Source of the DNA: Comamonadaceae bacterium
Lineage (GTDB): Bacteria; Pseudomonadota; Gammaproteobacteria; Burkholderiales; Burkholderiaceae_C
Length of the DNA stretch: 64,000 nt
Direction of reading: 5' to 3'
Assembly: GCA_004144865.1 (NCBI GenBank)
Contig: SEAY01000002.1
Location: 28,135-92,134 of the forward strand
Positions 1 to 9,190 of this stretch are shown piece by piece. The stretch's first letter is position 1. Every line of letters begins with the position of its first letter. The notes under the pieces were generated by a model that was not told where the DNA came from, made no database searches, and saw nothing but the letters and a program-made list of their open reading frames with translations. The translations under genes were made by a program, and so were the position numbers.

Positions 1-954
1 CGCCACCTTGTGGTTGTCGGTGATCACGGGGCCCGGGTTCGTGCGCAGCCAGGCCGCGCACTGCTGGATGATGCGGTTGGATTCGCGCATCTCGTGCACG
101 CGCACGAGGTAGCGGTCGTAGGAGTCGCCGGTGCGGCCGATCGGGATGTCGAAATCCATGCGGTCGTACACCTCGTAGGGCTGCGTCTTGCGCAGGTCCC
201 ACGCGATGCCGGAGCCGCGCAGCATCGGCCCGGTGAAGCCCAGGTTGAGCGCGCGCTCGGGCGTGACCACGCCGATGCCCACCGTGCGCTGCTTCCAGAT
301 GCGGTTCTCGGTCAGCAGCGTCTCGTACTCATCGACGTACTTGGGGAAGCGCTTGCAGAAGGCATCGATGAAGTCGAGCAGGGAGCCCTGCCGGTCCTCG
401 TTCATGCGATCGATCTCGCGCTGGTTGCGGATCTTGCTCGCCTTGTACTGCGGCATCGCTTCGGGCAGGTCGCGGTAGACGCCGCCCGGGCGGAAGTACG
501 CCGCGTGCATGCGCGCGCCCGACACCGCCTCGTACATGTCGAAGATGTCTTCCCGCTCGCGGAAGCAGTAGATCAGCATGTTCATCGCGCCGCAGTCCAG
601 CCCGTGCGCGCCCAGCCACAGCAGGTGGTTCAGCAGCCGGGTGAGCTCGGAGAACATGACGCGGATGTACTGCGCGCGGATCGGCACATCGACGCCCAGC
701 AGCTTCTCGACGGCCAGGCAGTACGCGTGCTCGTTGGACATCATCGACACGTAGTCCAGGCGGTCCATGTACGGCAGCGTCTGGATGTAGGTGCGGGTCT
801 CAGCCAGCTTCTCGGTGGCGCGGTGCAGCAGGCCGATGTGCGGGTCGGCGCGCTGGATCACTTCGCCGTCGAGCTCCAGCACCAGGCGCAGCACGCCGTG
901 CGCGGCGGGGTGCTGCGGCCCGAAGTTGAGGGTGTAGTTCTTGATCTCAGCCAT
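1..954 (-). CDS. nuoD: NADH-quinone oxidoreductase subunit D (partial, 3' end outside window)
   Basis: NuoD is the 49-kDa subunit of respiratory complex I. It sits in the peripheral arm and helps form the quinone pocket. 318 codons are present from the ATG; the family is about 417 residues, so roughly the last 100 lie beyond base 1. The N-terminus [20 protein letters not shown] and the following [14 protein letters not shown] and [15 protein letters not shown] segments are typical. The start codon lies 2 bases upstream of the nuoC stop on the minus strand, so the two genes overlap and are probably translationally coupled. It belongs to the nuoA-B-C-D run. Confidence 0.97.
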   Translation of the reverse strand, partial: MAEIKNYTLNFGPQHPAAHGVLRLVLELDGEVIQRADPHIGLLHRATEKLAETRTYIQTLPYMDRLDYVSMMSNEHAYCLAVEKLLGVDVPIRAQYIRVMFSELTRLLNHLLWLGAHGLDCGAMNMLIYCFREREDIFDMYEAVSGARMHAAYFRPGGVYRDLPEAMPQYKASKIRNQREIDRMNEDRQGSLLDFIDAFCKRFPKYVDEYETLLTENRIWKQRTVGIGVVTPERALNLGFTGPMLRGSGIAWDLRKTQPYEVYDRMDFDIPIGRTGDSYDRYLVRVHEMRESNRIIQQCAAWLRTNPGPVITDNHKVA

Positions 955-1573
955 TCAGGCCACCGTAGTTCTCTTCGCGGATGATCCGCGGCGTCACCTC
1001 GCGCGGCTCGATCGTCACCGGCTGGTACACCACGCGCTTGCGCTCGGCGTCGTAGATCATCTCCACGTGGCCCGAGACCGGGAAGTCCTTGCGGAAGGGA
1101 TGGCCGATGAAGCCATAGTCGGTGAGGATGCGGCGCAGGTCCGCGTGGCCCACGAAGACGATGCCGTACAGGTCGAAGGCCTCGCGCTCGAACCAGTTGG
1201 CGCCGTTCCACACGCCGGTGACCGAGTCCACTTCGGGCAGGTCGTCGTCGGGGCAGAACACGCGCACGCGCACGCGCTGGTTGAGGCTCACGGAGAGCAG
1301 GTGCACGACGACCGCGTAGCGCGCGCCGTCCCACTCGCCCATCTTGTATTCGGAGTAGTCGACGCCGCACAGGTCGATCAGCTGCTCGAAGCGGCACTCC
1401 GGCGACTCGCGCAGGATGCGGCAGGCTTCGAGGTAGTTCGCGGCGCTGACGGTGACCGTGACCTCGCCGAGCTTGAGGTCGATGCGCCTGGCCTTGTCGC
1501 CCAGGGCGCCGGCGACCGCGTCGCGCACACCTTCGGGCGCGGGGGAGACCGTCGCGGGGTTGCTCTGATTCAT
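947..1573 (-). CDS. nuoC: NADH-quinone oxidoreductase subunit C
   Basis: This is the 30-kDa subunit of the complex I peripheral arm, 208 residues, the usual size for a free-standing NuoC. The conserved C-terminal block around [20 protein letters not shown] and the final [10 protein letters not shown] are the NuoC signature. The gene overlaps nuoD at its 3' end. About 110 bases separate it from nuoB, and that gap contains a GC palindrome (see 1628-1675) rather than a gene. Confidence 0.97.
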   Translation of the reverse strand: MNQSNPATVSPAPEGVRDAVAGALGDKARRIDLKLGEVTVTVSAANYLEACRILRESPECRFEQLIDLCGVDYSEYKMGEWDGARYAVVVHLLSVSLNQRVRVRVFCPDDDLPEVDSVTGVWNGANWFEREAFDLYGIVFVGHADLRRILTDYGFIGHPFRKDFPVSGHVEMIYDAERKRVVYQPVTIEPREVTPRIIREENYGGLNG

Positions 1574-1627
1574 TTTGATTCTCCGGCCTTTTCCAGTGCC
1601 ACCGCGGAACCGGCTTTGCCGGGCCGC

Positions 1628-1675
1628 GGGTGGCGCCCCCTTGAGGGGGAGGCGCCGAAGGCGCTTCGGGGGGGA
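1628..1675. repeat. Intergenic GC palindrome inside the nuo operon (family D)
   Basis: Between nuoB and nuoC the sequence contains a CCCCCTTGAGGGGG stem-loop followed by GGCGCCGAAGGCGC, two adjacent inverted repeats. Arrays of this look are, from general knowledge, frequent between genes of Comamonadaceae. It lies inside an operon, so it is more likely an RNA processing or stability element, or a passive repeat, than a terminator; it has no U-tract. Confidence 0.6.
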
Positions 1676-1682
1676 GCCATTC

Positions 1683-2162
1683 CTAGGCCCTCGCGATGGT
1701 CTGGGTGCGGCGGATCTTCTGCTGCAGCTGGATGATCCCGTACAGCAGCGCCTCGGCGGTGGGCGGGCAGCCCGGCACGTACACGTCGACCGGCACGATG
1801 CGGTCGCAGCCGCGCACCACCGAGTAGCTGTAGTGGTAGTAGCCGCCGCCGTTGGCGCAGGTGCCCATCGAGAGCACCCAGCGCGGTTCGGCCATCTGGT
1901 CGTACACCTTGCGCAGGGCCGGGGCCATCTTGTTGCACAGCGTGCCGGCCACGATCATCAGGTCCGACTGGCGCGGGCTCGGGCGGAATAGCATGCCGAA
2001 GCGGTCGATGTCGTAGCGCGCGGCGCCGGCGTGCATCATCTCCACCGCGCAGCAGGCGAGGCCGAAGGTCATCGGCCAGAGCGAGCCGGTCTTGGCCCAG
2101 TTGATGACGGTGTCCACCGTCGTCGTCACGACGCCTTTTTCCAGGATGCCTTGGTTTGCCAT
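1683..2162 (-). CDS. nuoB: NADH-quinone oxidoreductase subunit B
   Basis: NuoB (PSST) carries iron-sulfur cluster N2, the last electron carrier before quinone in complex I. The protein is 159 residues. The four N2 ligands are visible: adjacent C37 and C38 (LACCAVEMM), C102 (MGTCANGGG) and C132 (VPGCPPT). The start [10 protein letters not shown] lies 31 bases downstream of the nuoA stop. Third position gene boundaries and order match the usual nuoABCD arrangement. Confidence 0.98.
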   Translation of the reverse strand: MANQGILEKGVVTTTVDTVINWAKTGSLWPMTFGLACCAVEMMHAGAARYDIDRFGMLFRPSPRQSDLMIVAGTLCNKMAPALRKVYDQMAEPRWVLSMGTCANGGGYYHYSYSVVRGCDRIVPVDVYVPGCPPTAEALLYGIIQLQQKIRRTQTIARA

Positions 2163-2193
2163 CAGAAGCTTTCGGTTGAGCGCGCGACCCGGG

Positions 2194-2565
2194 TCACTCC
2201 CAGTCGAGCGCGCCCTTCTTCCATTCGTAGACGAAGCCGACCACGAGGATGCCCAGGAAGACCATCATGGCCCAGAAGCCCACGGCTCCGATCTCCTTCA
2301 GCGCGACCGCCCAGGGGAAGAGGAAGGCGATCTCCAGGTCGAACAGGATGAACAGGATGGCCACGAGGTAGTAGCGCACGTCGAACTTCATGCGCGCGTC
2401 CTCGAAGGCCTCGAAGCCGCATTCGTAGGGGGAGTTCTTGGCGGCGTCGGGCTTCTGCACGCCCATGCCCTTGGCGAAGACCCATCCGAGCACCTGGGGC
2501 GCGACGCCGACGCCGATGCCGACGAGGATGAACAGGAAGACAGGGAGGTACTGGTCGAGGTTCAT
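2194..2565 (-). CDS. nuoA: NADH-quinone oxidoreductase subunit A
   Basis: NuoA is a small membrane subunit of complex I with three transmembrane helices. From the chosen ATG (MNLDQYLPV) the protein is 123 residues, close to the family's usual 119-ish. An in-frame TTG 24 bases upstream would add 8 unlikely residues and was not used. The conserved [35 protein letters not shown] region is present, including the acidic helix. It is the first gene of the nuo operon, directly downstream of tRNA-Leu. Confidence 0.96.
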   Translation of the reverse strand: MNLDQYLPVFLFILVGIGVGVAPQVLGWVFAKGMGVQKPDAAKNSPYECGFEAFEDARMKFDVRYYLVAILFILFDLEIAFLFPWAVALKEIGAVGFWAMMVFLGILVVGFVYEWKKGALDWE

Positions 2566-2627
2566 CGGGCGCAGGCGTTCGTCTGGCAAAGGATGCCGGC
2601 CGGTGCAGTGCCCGGCCGGCTTTTTAT

Positions 2628-2712
2628 TGGTGCCGACGGCGAGACTCGAACTCGCACAGCTTTCGCCACTACCCCCTCAAGATAGCGTGTCTACCAATTT
2701 CACCACGTCGGC
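2628..2712 (-). tRNA. tRNA-Leu (anticodon GAG)
   Basis: Read on the minus strand, acceptor arms GCCGACG and CGTCGGC pair and are followed by an encoded ACCA end. The D-arm motif GGTGAAATTGGTAGACAC is that of class II tRNA-Leu. The anticodon stem CTATC/GGTAG holds the loop TTGAGGG, giving anticodon GAG for CUC/CUU. A long variable arm precedes the T-arm GTTCGAGTC. The position between secG and nuoA is the common Burkholderiales arrangement. Confidence 0.95.
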
Positions 2713-2839
2713 TGTTCTGGCCGTCCGGAGCGCCTGCGAGGGATGCACCTGCAAGGGGCAGATGCGCGCATCCGGACAACTACGGAGTGTACTCCGAAAC
2801 AGGGCCCTTACTGCCGCGCAGCAGGGCTTTTGATCTGCG

Positions 2840-3286
2840 TCAGCGTGCCGGGATCTGCCCCGCGCCGGAGGCCGGCGTGGCGGGCGTCACGGGCACCGTC
2901 GTCGCGGGCGTCGTGGCCGGGCCCTGCTGCGCGGGGACAGGGGTGCCGCCACCGGGGATCTGGTTGGCGGGCGAAGGCGCGGTGCCGGGCACCGCAGGCG
3001 CGGCCGGTGCCGCGCGCTCCAGCACGCTGCCGGAGCCTGCGGGCTGCACGCTGTAGCCGAAGTAGGCCAGCGCCAGCGTGCATGCGAAGAACACGGCGGC
3101 CAGGACGGCCGTGGCGCGCGAGAGGAAGTTCGCGCTGCCGGTCGCGCCGAACAGGCTGCCGGATGCGCCGCTGCCGAAGGCGGCGCCCATGTCGGCACCC
3201 TTGCCGTGCTGGATGAGGATCAGGCCGATCATGGTGAGCGCGGAGAGGATCATCACCACGAGCAGGACCGTCGAAAGCGCTTGCAT
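2840..3286 (-). CDS. secG: Preprotein translocase subunit SecG
   Basis: SecG is the accessory membrane subunit of the SecYEG translocon. The 148-residue protein starts with one transmembrane helix (residues about 3-24). The conserved loop QHGKGADMGAAFGSGASGSLFG follows, then a second helix at about 58-80. The last 65 residues are a low-complexity Ala/Pro/Thr-rich tail, as often seen in beta-proteobacterial SecG. It follows tpiA by 28 bases on the same strand. Confidence 0.96.
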   Translation of the reverse strand: MQALSTVLLVVMILSALTMIGLILIQHGKGADMGAAFGSGASGSLFGATGSANFLSRATAVLAAVFFACTLALAYFGYSVQPAGSGSVLERAAPAAPAVPGTAPSPANQIPGGGTPVPAQQGPATTPATTVPVTPATPASGAGQIPAR

Positions 3287-3314
3287 TCAATAACTCCGTT
3301 TTGTTCTGGGCCGC

Positions 3315-4067
3315 TCAGCGAGACGCCGCGGCAAGGATCTGCAGGAAATCGGGCGCCTTCAGCGATGCACCGCCGATGAGGCCGCCGTCGATGTCCGGTT
3401 GGGCCAGCAGGCTGGCCGCGTTGGCGGCATTCATGCTGCCGCCGTAGAGGATGTGCACGCGCTCGGCGTGCGCAGTCGCCGCGGCCAACTGCTTGCGTAG
3501 CAGCGCATGCACCTGCTGCGCCTGTTCGGGCGTGGCGGTCCTGCCGGTGCCGATGGCCCACACCGGCTCATAGGCGACGACGATCTCGCTGATGCAGTGG
3601 CCGTTGACGTGGATGACGGCGGCGAGCTGGCGCTTGACGACTTCTTCCGTGTGGCTGGCCTCGCGCTCGGCAAGGGTCTCGCCCACGCACACGATGGGCG
3701 TGATGCCGTGCGCGAGCGCGGTCTTCGCCTTTTCGGCCACGAGTGCGTCGGTTTCGCCGTGGTACTGGCGGCGCTCCGAGTGGCCGACGATGACGTAGCG
3801 CACGCCGAACTCGCGCAGCATGGGAGCCGACACCTCGCCGGTGTACGCGCCCCCGGCGTGCTGCGAGACGTCCTGCGCGCCGAGCTCCAGCTTCGAACCG
3901 GAACGCAGCATCTGCACCTGCGCGAGATACGGCGCGGGCACGCACACGGCGGCCTCGCATTGCGCATCCTTCATCCCCGCAACCACCGCGCGCACCAGCG
4001 CGTCGTTGGCCTCCAGGTTGCCGTTCATCTTCCAGTTGCCGGCAATCAGTTTTTTCTTCGTGGTCAT
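3315..4067 (-). CDS. tpiA: Triosephosphate isomerase
   Basis: This glycolytic and gluconeogenic enzyme interconverts dihydroxyacetone phosphate and glyceraldehyde 3-phosphate in the cytoplasm. The protein is 250 residues, a standard length for a TIM barrel. Catalytic residues are in place: K13 in AGNWKMNG, H96 in IVGHSERR and the base E167 in [11 protein letters not shown]. The phosphate-binding LYGGSMN is near the C-terminus. Only 4 bases separate it from the upstream oxidoreductase, so the two are co-transcribed. Confidence 0.98.
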   Translation of the reverse strand: MTTKKKLIAGNWKMNGNLEANDALVRAVVAGMKDAQCEAAVCVPAPYLAQVQMLRSGSKLELGAQDVSQHAGGAYTGEVSAPMLREFGVRYVIVGHSERRQYHGETDALVAEKAKTALAHGITPIVCVGETLAEREASHTEEVVKRQLAAVIHVNGHCISEIVVAYEPVWAIGTGRTATPEQAQQVHALLRKQLAAATAHAERVHILYGGSMNAANAASLLAQPDIDGGLIGGASLKAPDFLQILAAASR

Positions 4068-4071
4068 CGGA

Positions 4072-5061
4072 TCACCAGGTCAGCACGATCTTGCCGACGT
4101 GCTGGTTGGATTCCATCAGCGCGTGCGCCTTCGCCGCATCGGCCGCCGGGAAGGTGCTGTGGATCACGGGCTTGATCTTCCCGCCTTCGACCAGGGGCCA
4201 CACGTTCTTCCGCAGCGCCTGCGCGATCGCGGCCTTGAAGGGCACCGGCCGCGGACGCAGCGTGGAGCCCGTGATGGTGATGCGCCTGCGCAGCACCAGG
4301 CCCGCGTTGAACTCGCTCTTGGTCCCGCCCTGCACCGCGATGATCACGATGCGGCCGTCCTCGGCGACGCACTTCACCTCGCGGTCGATGTAGCCGCCGG
4401 CCACCATGTCGAGGATCACGTCCACGCCCTGGCCGCCAGTGAGCTTCTTCGCTTCCTCGGCGAAATCCTGCGTCTTGTAGTTGATCGCATGGTCCGCGCC
4501 GAGGTCCAGGCAGGCCTGGCACTTGTCGTCGCTGCCCGCGGTGGCGATTACCTTGCCAGCGCCCATGGCCTTCGCCATCTGGATCGCCGTCACGCCGATG
4601 CCGCTCGTGCCGCCCTGCACCATGAAGCTCTCGCCGGCCTGCAGGCGGCCGCGGTCGAACACGTTGCTCCACACCGTGAAGAACGTCTCCGGCAACGAGG
4701 CCGCTTCGACATCGGACAGGCCCTTGGGCACGGGCAGGCACTGGCCCACCGGCGCCACGCAGAGCTCGGCATAGCCACCGCCCGCAACCAGCGCGCAGAC
4801 GCGGTCACCCGCCTTGAAGCCCGCCTGCGCCATCGCCGCGGCATCGCCGCCCACGACGGTGCCCGCGACCTCCAGGCCGGGGATGTCCGACGCGCCGGGC
4901 GGCACCGGGTAATTGCCCGTGCGCTGCAGCACGTCGGGCCGGTTCACGCCGCTGGCCGCAACGCGAATGAGCACCTCGCCCGCGCCGGGCACGGGGTCGG
5001 GGCGCTCGCCCGCGCGCAGGACTTCGGGCGCGCCGTACTGCGTGATCTCGATCGCCTTCAT
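4072..5061 (-). CDS. NAD(P)H-quinone oxidoreductase, zinc-independent MDR superfamily (PIG3/Qor-like)
   Basis: 329 residues of the medium-chain dehydrogenase/reductase fold. It opens with [15 protein letters not shown], followed by a GroES-like domain (about 25-115, [20 protein letters not shown]) and a Rossmann domain with [21 protein letters not shown] (about 145-170). The cysteine/histidine zinc ligands of alcohol dehydrogenases are missing, as expected for quinone oxidoreductases. It probably reduces quinones or enones with NADPH; the physiological substrate cannot be read from sequence. It lies between pnp and tpiA, an arrangement widespread in Burkholderiales. Confidence 0.9.
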   Translation of the reverse strand: MKAIEITQYGAPEVLRAGERPDPVPGAGEVLIRVAASGVNRPDVLQRTGNYPVPPGASDIPGLEVAGTVVGGDAAAMAQAGFKAGDRVCALVAGGGYAELCVAPVGQCLPVPKGLSDVEAASLPETFFTVWSNVFDRGRLQAGESFMVQGGTSGIGVTAIQMAKAMGAGKVIATAGSDDKCQACLDLGADHAINYKTQDFAEEAKKLTGGQGVDVILDMVAGGYIDREVKCVAEDGRIVIIAVQGGTKSEFNAGLVLRRRITITGSTLRPRPVPFKAAIAQALRKNVWPLVEGGKIKPVIHSTFPAADAAKAHALMESNQHVGKIVLTW

Positions 5062-5072
5062 GGCCGCAGCGC

Positions 5073-7370
5073 TTATTGCTGGCTGCCGCCTTCCGGCGTC
5101 TGGCCGCCGGATTCCTGCTGCGGCTCCGGACGGGGCTCGCGCGGTTCACGCGACTCGCGGGCCTCGCGCGGCTCGCGGGGAGGACGGTCGCCGCGGTCGC
5201 CACGGTCGCCGCGGTACTCGCCACGCGGCGGACGATCGCCACGGGGTTCGCGCGGCTCGCGCTCGGGCATGCCTTCCGGACGCTCGGCCAGCGCCTTCAT
5301 CGACAGCTTCACGCGGCCCTTGTCGTCGGTCTCGAGCACCTTCACGCGCACCACTTGGCCTTCGGACAGGTAGTCGGTGACCTTCTCCACGCGCTCGTGC
5401 GCGATCTGGCTGATGTGCAGCAGGCCGTCCTTGCCGGGCAGCAGGTTCACCAGCGCGCCGAAGTCCAGGATCTTGGTGACCGGGCCTTCGTAGATCTTGC
5501 CGATCTCCACTTCCGCGGTGATCTGCTCGATGCGCTTCTTCGCCTCGGCGGCCTTGTCGGCGTCGGTGGAGGCGATGGTGATGGTGCCGTCTTCGCCGAT
5601 GTCGATCGTCGTGCCGGTCTCCTCGGTCAGCGCGCGGATGGTGGCGCCGCCCTTGCCGATCACGTCGCGGATCTTCTCCGGGTTGATCTTCATCGTGTAC
5701 AGGCGCGGCGCGAAGTCGGACACCTCCGTCTTGGCCTGGCCCAGGGCTTCCTGCATCTTGCCCAGGATGTGCATGCGCGCTTCCTTGGCCTGCGCCAGGG
5801 CGACCTGCATGATCTCCTTGGTGATGCCCTGGATCTTGATGTCCATCTGCAGGGCGGTCACGCCGTTGACCGTGCCGGCCACCTTGAAGTCCATGTCGCC
5901 GAGGTGGTCCTCGTCGCCCAGGATGTCGGTCAGCACGGCGAAGCGGTTGCCTTCCTTGATCAGGCCCATGGCGATGCCCGCCACGTGGGCCTTCATCGGC
6001 ACGCCGGCGTCCATCAGCGACAGGCAGCCGCCGCAGACGGAAGCCATGGAGGAGGAGCCATTGGACTCGGTGATCTCGGAGACCACGCGCATCACGTAGG
6101 GGAACTCTTCCTTCGACGGCAGCAGCGGGATCAGCGCGCGCTTGGCCAGGCGGCCGTGGCCGACTTCGCGGCGCTTGGTGGAGCCCATGCGGCCCGTTTC
6201 GCCGGTGGCGAAGGGAGGCATGTTGTAGTGGAACAGGAAGCGGTCCTGGTATTCGCCGGCCAGCGCGTCGATGCGCTGCGCGTCCTGCTCGGTGCCCAAG
6301 GTGGAAACCACCAGCGCCTGCGTCTCGCCGCGCGTGAACAGCGCGGAGCCGTGGGTGCGCGGCAGCACGCCGGTGCGGATCTCGATCGGGCGCACGGTGC
6401 GGGTGTCGCGGCCGTCGATGCGCGGCTCGCCGGACAGGATCTGGCTGCGCACGATGCGCGACTCGATCTCGAACAGCAGGTTGTCGACCTTGATCGGGTC
6501 GAAGGCGGCACCCTCTTCCTTCAGCGCGGCCTGCACCGAAGCGGTGGCATCGCGCAGGGCGTGCGTGCGGGCCTGCTTGCTGCGGATCTGGTAGGCGGCG
6601 CGGATCTTCTCCTCGGCCAGGGCCTTGACCTTCGAGACGAAGGCTTCGTCCTCGGCAGGCGCCTGCCAGTCCCACACCGGCTTGCCGGCTTCGCGCACCA
6701 GTTCGTGGATGGCGTTGATGGCGATGTTGCCCTGCTCGTGGCCGAACACCACGCCGCCCAGCATCACTTCCTCGGACAGCTGCTGCGCCTCGGACTCCAC
6801 CATCAGCACGGCGCTTTCGGTGCCGGCGACGATCAGGTCGAGGTCGGACATCTTGCGGGCCGTGGGGCCCGGGTTCAGCACGTACTCGCCGTTGACGTAG
6901 CCCACGCGGGCGGCGCCGATCGGGCCGTTGAACGGGATGCCGGAGATCGACAGGGCGGCGGACACGCCGATCATGGCGGCGATGTCGGCGTCCACCTCGG
7001 GGTTCAGCGACACGGTGTGGATCACCACGTGCACTTCGTTGTAGAAGCCTTCGGGGAACAGCGGACGGATCGGGCGGTCGATCAGGCGGGACGTCAGCGT
7101 CTCCAGCTCGGAGGGCTTGGCTTCACGCTTGAAGAAGCTGCCGGGGATCTTGCCGGCGGCGTACGTCTTCTCGATGTAGTCGACGGTCAGGGGGAAGAAG
7201 TCCTGGCCGGGCTTGGCCGTCTTGGAGCCGACCACGGTGGCCAGCACCACGGTGCCCTCGATGTCCACCAGCACGGCGCCGGAGGCCTGGCGGGCGATCT
7301 CGCCGGTTTCCAGGGTGACGGTGTGGTTGCCCCACTGGAACGACTTGGTGACCTTGTTGAAGATGCTCAT
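5073..7370 (-). CDS. pnp: Polyribonucleotide nucleotidyltransferase (PNPase)
   Basis: PNPase is a phosphorolytic 3'-5' exoribonuclease of mRNA decay. From the ATG before [13 protein letters not shown] the protein is 765 residues: two RNase PH-like domains, then KH (about 556-615, [16 protein letters not shown]) and S1 (about 623-692). The last 70 residues are an unusual Arg/Glu/Pro/Gly-rich tail ([14 protein letters not shown]), longer than the roughly 710-residue norm and likely RNA- or protein-binding. The chosen start has AGAGGA just upstream; a more 5' start would add a non-conserved leader. A strong hairpin lies in the 5' leader (7425-7464). Confidence 0.97.
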   Translation of the reverse strand: MSIFNKVTKSFQWGNHTVTLETGEIARQASGAVLVDIEGTVVLATVVGSKTAKPGQDFFPLTVDYIEKTYAAGKIPGSFFKREAKPSELETLTSRLIDRPIRPLFPEGFYNEVHVVIHTVSLNPEVDADIAAMIGVSAALSISGIPFNGPIGAARVGYVNGEYVLNPGPTARKMSDLDLIVAGTESAVLMVESEAQQLSEEVMLGGVVFGHEQGNIAINAIHELVREAGKPVWDWQAPAEDEAFVSKVKALAEEKIRAAYQIRSKQARTHALRDATASVQAALKEEGAAFDPIKVDNLLFEIESRIVRSQILSGEPRIDGRDTRTVRPIEIRTGVLPRTHGSALFTRGETQALVVSTLGTEQDAQRIDALAGEYQDRFLFHYNMPPFATGETGRMGSTKRREVGHGRLAKRALIPLLPSKEEFPYVMRVVSEITESNGSSSMASVCGGCLSLMDAGVPMKAHVAGIAMGLIKEGNRFAVLTDILGDEDHLGDMDFKVAGTVNGVTALQMDIKIQGITKEIMQVALAQAKEARMHILGKMQEALGQAKTEVSDFAPRLYTMKINPEKIRDVIGKGGATIRALTEETGTTIDIGEDGTITIASTDADKAAEAKKRIEQITAEVEIGKIYEGPVTKILDFGALVNLLPGKDGLLHISQIAHERVEKVTDYLSEGQVVRVKVLETDDKGRVKLSMKALAERPEGMPEREPREPRGDRPPRGEYRGDRGDRGDRPPREPREARESREPREPRPEPQQESGGQTPEGGSQQ

Positions 7371-7424
7371 GGCATGTCCTCTTTCTTCTGGGTATGGGCC
7401 GGAGCCTGGGGCCGAACACGATGC

Positions 7425-7464
7425 CATTCCTCGGGGGTTCGGGAGCCGGAGCCCCCGAGGAATG
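7425..7464 (-). promoter_or_regulatory. 13-bp perfect stem-loop in the pnp 5' leader
   Basis: Arms 7425-7437 and 7452-7464 are perfectly complementary (CATTCCTCGGGGG with CCCCCGAGGAATG), leaving a 14-base loop, about 55 bases upstream of the pnp start codon. It has no U-tract and lies downstream of the rpsO terminator. In E. coli a long leader hairpin of pnp is cut by RNase III as the first step of PNPase autocontrol. Position and stem length here fit such a role, which is inference. Confidence 0.6.
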
Positions 7465-7497
7465 ACACAGCGCGTATCCGGTCTTGCCGCTCCGAAG

Positions 7498-7537
7498 TGA
7501 AAAACGCCTGAGCCAGCGCTGGGACTGTCTCAGGCGT
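7498..7537 (-). terminator. Intrinsic terminator of rpsO
   Basis: On the minus strand, arms ACGCCTGAG (7529-7537) and CTCAGGCGT (7504-7512) form a 9-bp stem with a 16-base loop. The run TTTTTC follows directly. It lies 19 bases after the rpsO stop, so pnp is reached by read-through or by its own promoter in the next 130 bases. Confidence 0.85.
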
Positions 7538-7555
7538 CTCGTGGCGGGGCTGCGC

Positions 7556-7819
7556 TTACTTGCGCAGGCCCAGCTTGCCGATCAGGGCCGTGTAGCGCTC
7601 GGCGTCCTTGTCCTTCAGGTACGCGAGCAGGCTCTTGCGGCGGTTCACCATGCGCAGCAGGCCGCGGCGGCCGTGGTGGTCCTTGGCGTGCGTCTTGAAG
7701 TGCGGGGTGAGCTCGTTGATGCGGGCGGTGAGCAGTGCGACCTGCACTTCGGGGCTGCCCGTGTCGCTGGCGCCGCGCGCATTGGCGGCGACGATCTCTG
7801 CCTTGTTGATGGCGGTCAT
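7556..7819 (-). CDS. rpsO: 30S ribosomal protein S15
   Basis: S15 is a primary 16S rRNA-binding protein of the small subunit. The protein is 87 residues. The [20 protein letters not shown] and [23 protein letters not shown] blocks are diagnostic, with rRNA contacts in the His/Asp-His-His segment. Upstream AAGGAA precedes the ATG. The rpsO-pnp pairing is conserved widely in bacteria. Confidence 0.98.
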   Translation of the reverse strand: MTAINKAEIVAANARGASDTGSPEVQVALLTARINELTPHFKTHAKDHHGRRGLLRMVNRRKSLLAYLKDKDAERYTALIGKLGLRK

Positions 7820-7905
7820 CGAAAATTCCTTGGAAATTGTTGACTTGCGCAGGGCTTGCCGGAATTGCGGCCCTGCGTGCGTTCCGCGAGATGCAGAACC
7901 GGGGG

Positions 7906-7911
7906 ATTATA
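7906..7911 (-). promoter_or_regulatory. Probable -10 element of the rpsO promoter
   Basis: A perfect TATAAT on the minus strand lies 87 bases upstream of the rpsO start codon. The expected -35 position holds only a poor match, so the assignment rests on the -10 hexamer and location. Confidence 0.45.
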
Positions 7912-7936
7912 GCGGAGGGGCACAAAGCCCCTTCCC

Positions 7937-8021
7937 CGTCATTCCCGCGGAGGCGGGAATCCAGGGCTTCCAGGCAGTCTGGACGCGGAAGCCCTGGGTC
8001 CCCGCCTGCGCGGGGATGACG
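7937..8021. repeat. Dispersed palindromic repeat, family A
   Basis: The element begins GTCATTCCCGCGGAGGCGGG and ends CCCCGCCTGCGCGGGGATGAC. Two small stem-loops flank a core with GGGCTTCC/GGAAGCCC arms. It is bordered by the aminotransferase stop codon (8022) and the rpsO promoter region. Other copies lie at 10995-11056 and 14105-14182. Confidence 0.85.
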
Positions 8022-9176
8022 TCATCGCGCCAGCCAGCCTGCCAGCCGGTCCACGCCCTGCCTCAGCCGCGCGACGTCCTTGCTGGCGAAGCACCACCGC
8101 AGCCAGCCCTGCGCCTCCGGCGCGAAGGCGTTGCCGGGCGCCAGCCCGATGCCCGCCTCTGCCACCAGCCGCTTGGCCAGGATCAGGGAGTCGTCGAAGC
8201 CGTCGAGATGGAAGAAGGCGTACATCCCGCCCTTGGCCGGCGCCAGCTCCACCCGCGGCAGCGCCTGCAGCAGCGGCACCAGGGTGTCGCGGCAGGTCTT
8301 CAGGTGCGCCACCACGCGCGGCGTGACGTCGGCGGTGCGGCGGATCGCCTCGACCGCCGCGCGCTGGGTGAACACGCTGGCACAGGAGGTGTTGAACTCG
8401 ATCAGCTTGCCCATGTGGTGGGTCATGGCCGGCGGCAGCACCAGCCAGCCCAGCCGCCAGCCCGTCATGAGGAAGCTCTTGGAGAAGCTGTGCGCCACGA
8501 CCAGGCGGTCGTCCGGCTCGGCCACGTCCAGGAAGCTGGGGGCGCAGCCGTTGGCCGTCGGCTCGTAGTAGAGGCGCTCGTACACCTCGTCGGCCAGGAT
8601 CCACGTGCCGGTCTTGCGGCAGTGCTCCAGGATGGCCTGCTGCTCGCCGCGCGAGAGCGTCCAGCCGGTCGGATTGTTCGGCGCGTTGACGATCAGCAGC
8701 CGCGTGGCGGGCGTGATGGCGTCCAGCAGCTTCTGCAGGTCCAGCGTCCAGGCACCGTCCCGCGGCGTGAGCGACACGCGCTTCAGGCGCGCGCCCATGA
8801 TCAGCGCCTGCGCCGGCAGGTTGGGCCACACCGGCGTGACCGCCACCACCTCGTCGCCCGCGTCCACGACGGCCTGGCAGGCGAGCATCAGGGCGTTGAC
8901 GCCGCCGGAGGTGACCGCGATCCGTTCCGCGCCGATCGGGCCATGCAGCGACGACGCATAGCCGGCGATGGCCTCGCGCAGCTCCGGCAGCCCGAGGTTG
9001 TGCGCATAGAAGGTCTCGCCCTTCTGGAGCGAGGCGATCGCCGCCTCGCGGATGAAGTCGGGCGTGACCTCGTCGCTCTCGCCGAACCAGAACGGCAGCA
9101 CGTCGCCGCGCCCCATGCCGGCGTTGGCCACTTCACGGATCTTGGATTCCTCGAGGTTCAGGACGGTCTGGCGCAT
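8022..9176 (-). CDS. PLP-dependent aminotransferase (class I/II, aspartate aminotransferase-like)
   Basis: 384 residues of the fold-type I aminotransferase family. Visible motifs are an N-terminal FWFGESDEVTPDFI (the G-E-[ST]-D loop typical of aspartate/alanine aminotransferases), NAPNNPTGWTLS, DEVYERLYY, and the PLP-lysine context HSFSKSFLMTGWRLGW near residue 230. The amino donor/acceptor specificity is not clear from sequence. The start MRQTVLNLEESKI lies 14 bases downstream of the stop of the binding-protein gene. The two are probably co-transcribed, suggesting a link to uptake of an amino acid or related compound. Confidence 0.92.
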   Translation of the reverse strand: MRQTVLNLEESKIREVANAGMGRGDVLPFWFGESDEVTPDFIREAAIASLQKGETFYAHNLGLPELREAIAGYASSLHGPIGAERIAVTSGGVNALMLACQAVVDAGDEVVAVTPVWPNLPAQALIMGARLKRVSLTPRDGAWTLDLQKLLDAITPATRLLIVNAPNNPTGWTLSRGEQQAILEHCRKTGTWILADEVYERLYYEPTANGCAPSFLDVAEPDDRLVVAHSFSKSFLMTGWRLGWLVLPPAMTHHMGKLIEFNTSCASVFTQRAAVEAIRRTADVTPRVVAHLKTCRDTLVPLLQALPRVELAPAKGGMYAFFHLDGFDDSLILAKRLVAEAGIGLAPGNAFAPEAQGWLRWCFASKDVARLRQGVDRLAGWLAR

Positions 9177-9190
9177 GGGCGGAGTATCGG

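Noticed and set aside
10..984. Long plus-strand open frame over nuoD
   Set aside because: It is antisense to a gene with clear family motifs; Ala/Val/His/Arg-rich content is typical of shadow frames in GC-rich DNA.
2591..2625. Terminator-like hairpin between tRNA-Leu and nuoA (GCCGGCCGG/CCCGGCCGGC then TTTTT)
   Set aside because: The T-run is on the plus strand, opposite to the direction of tRNA-Leu and nuoA, and no plus-strand gene leads into it. It may still be a processing element.
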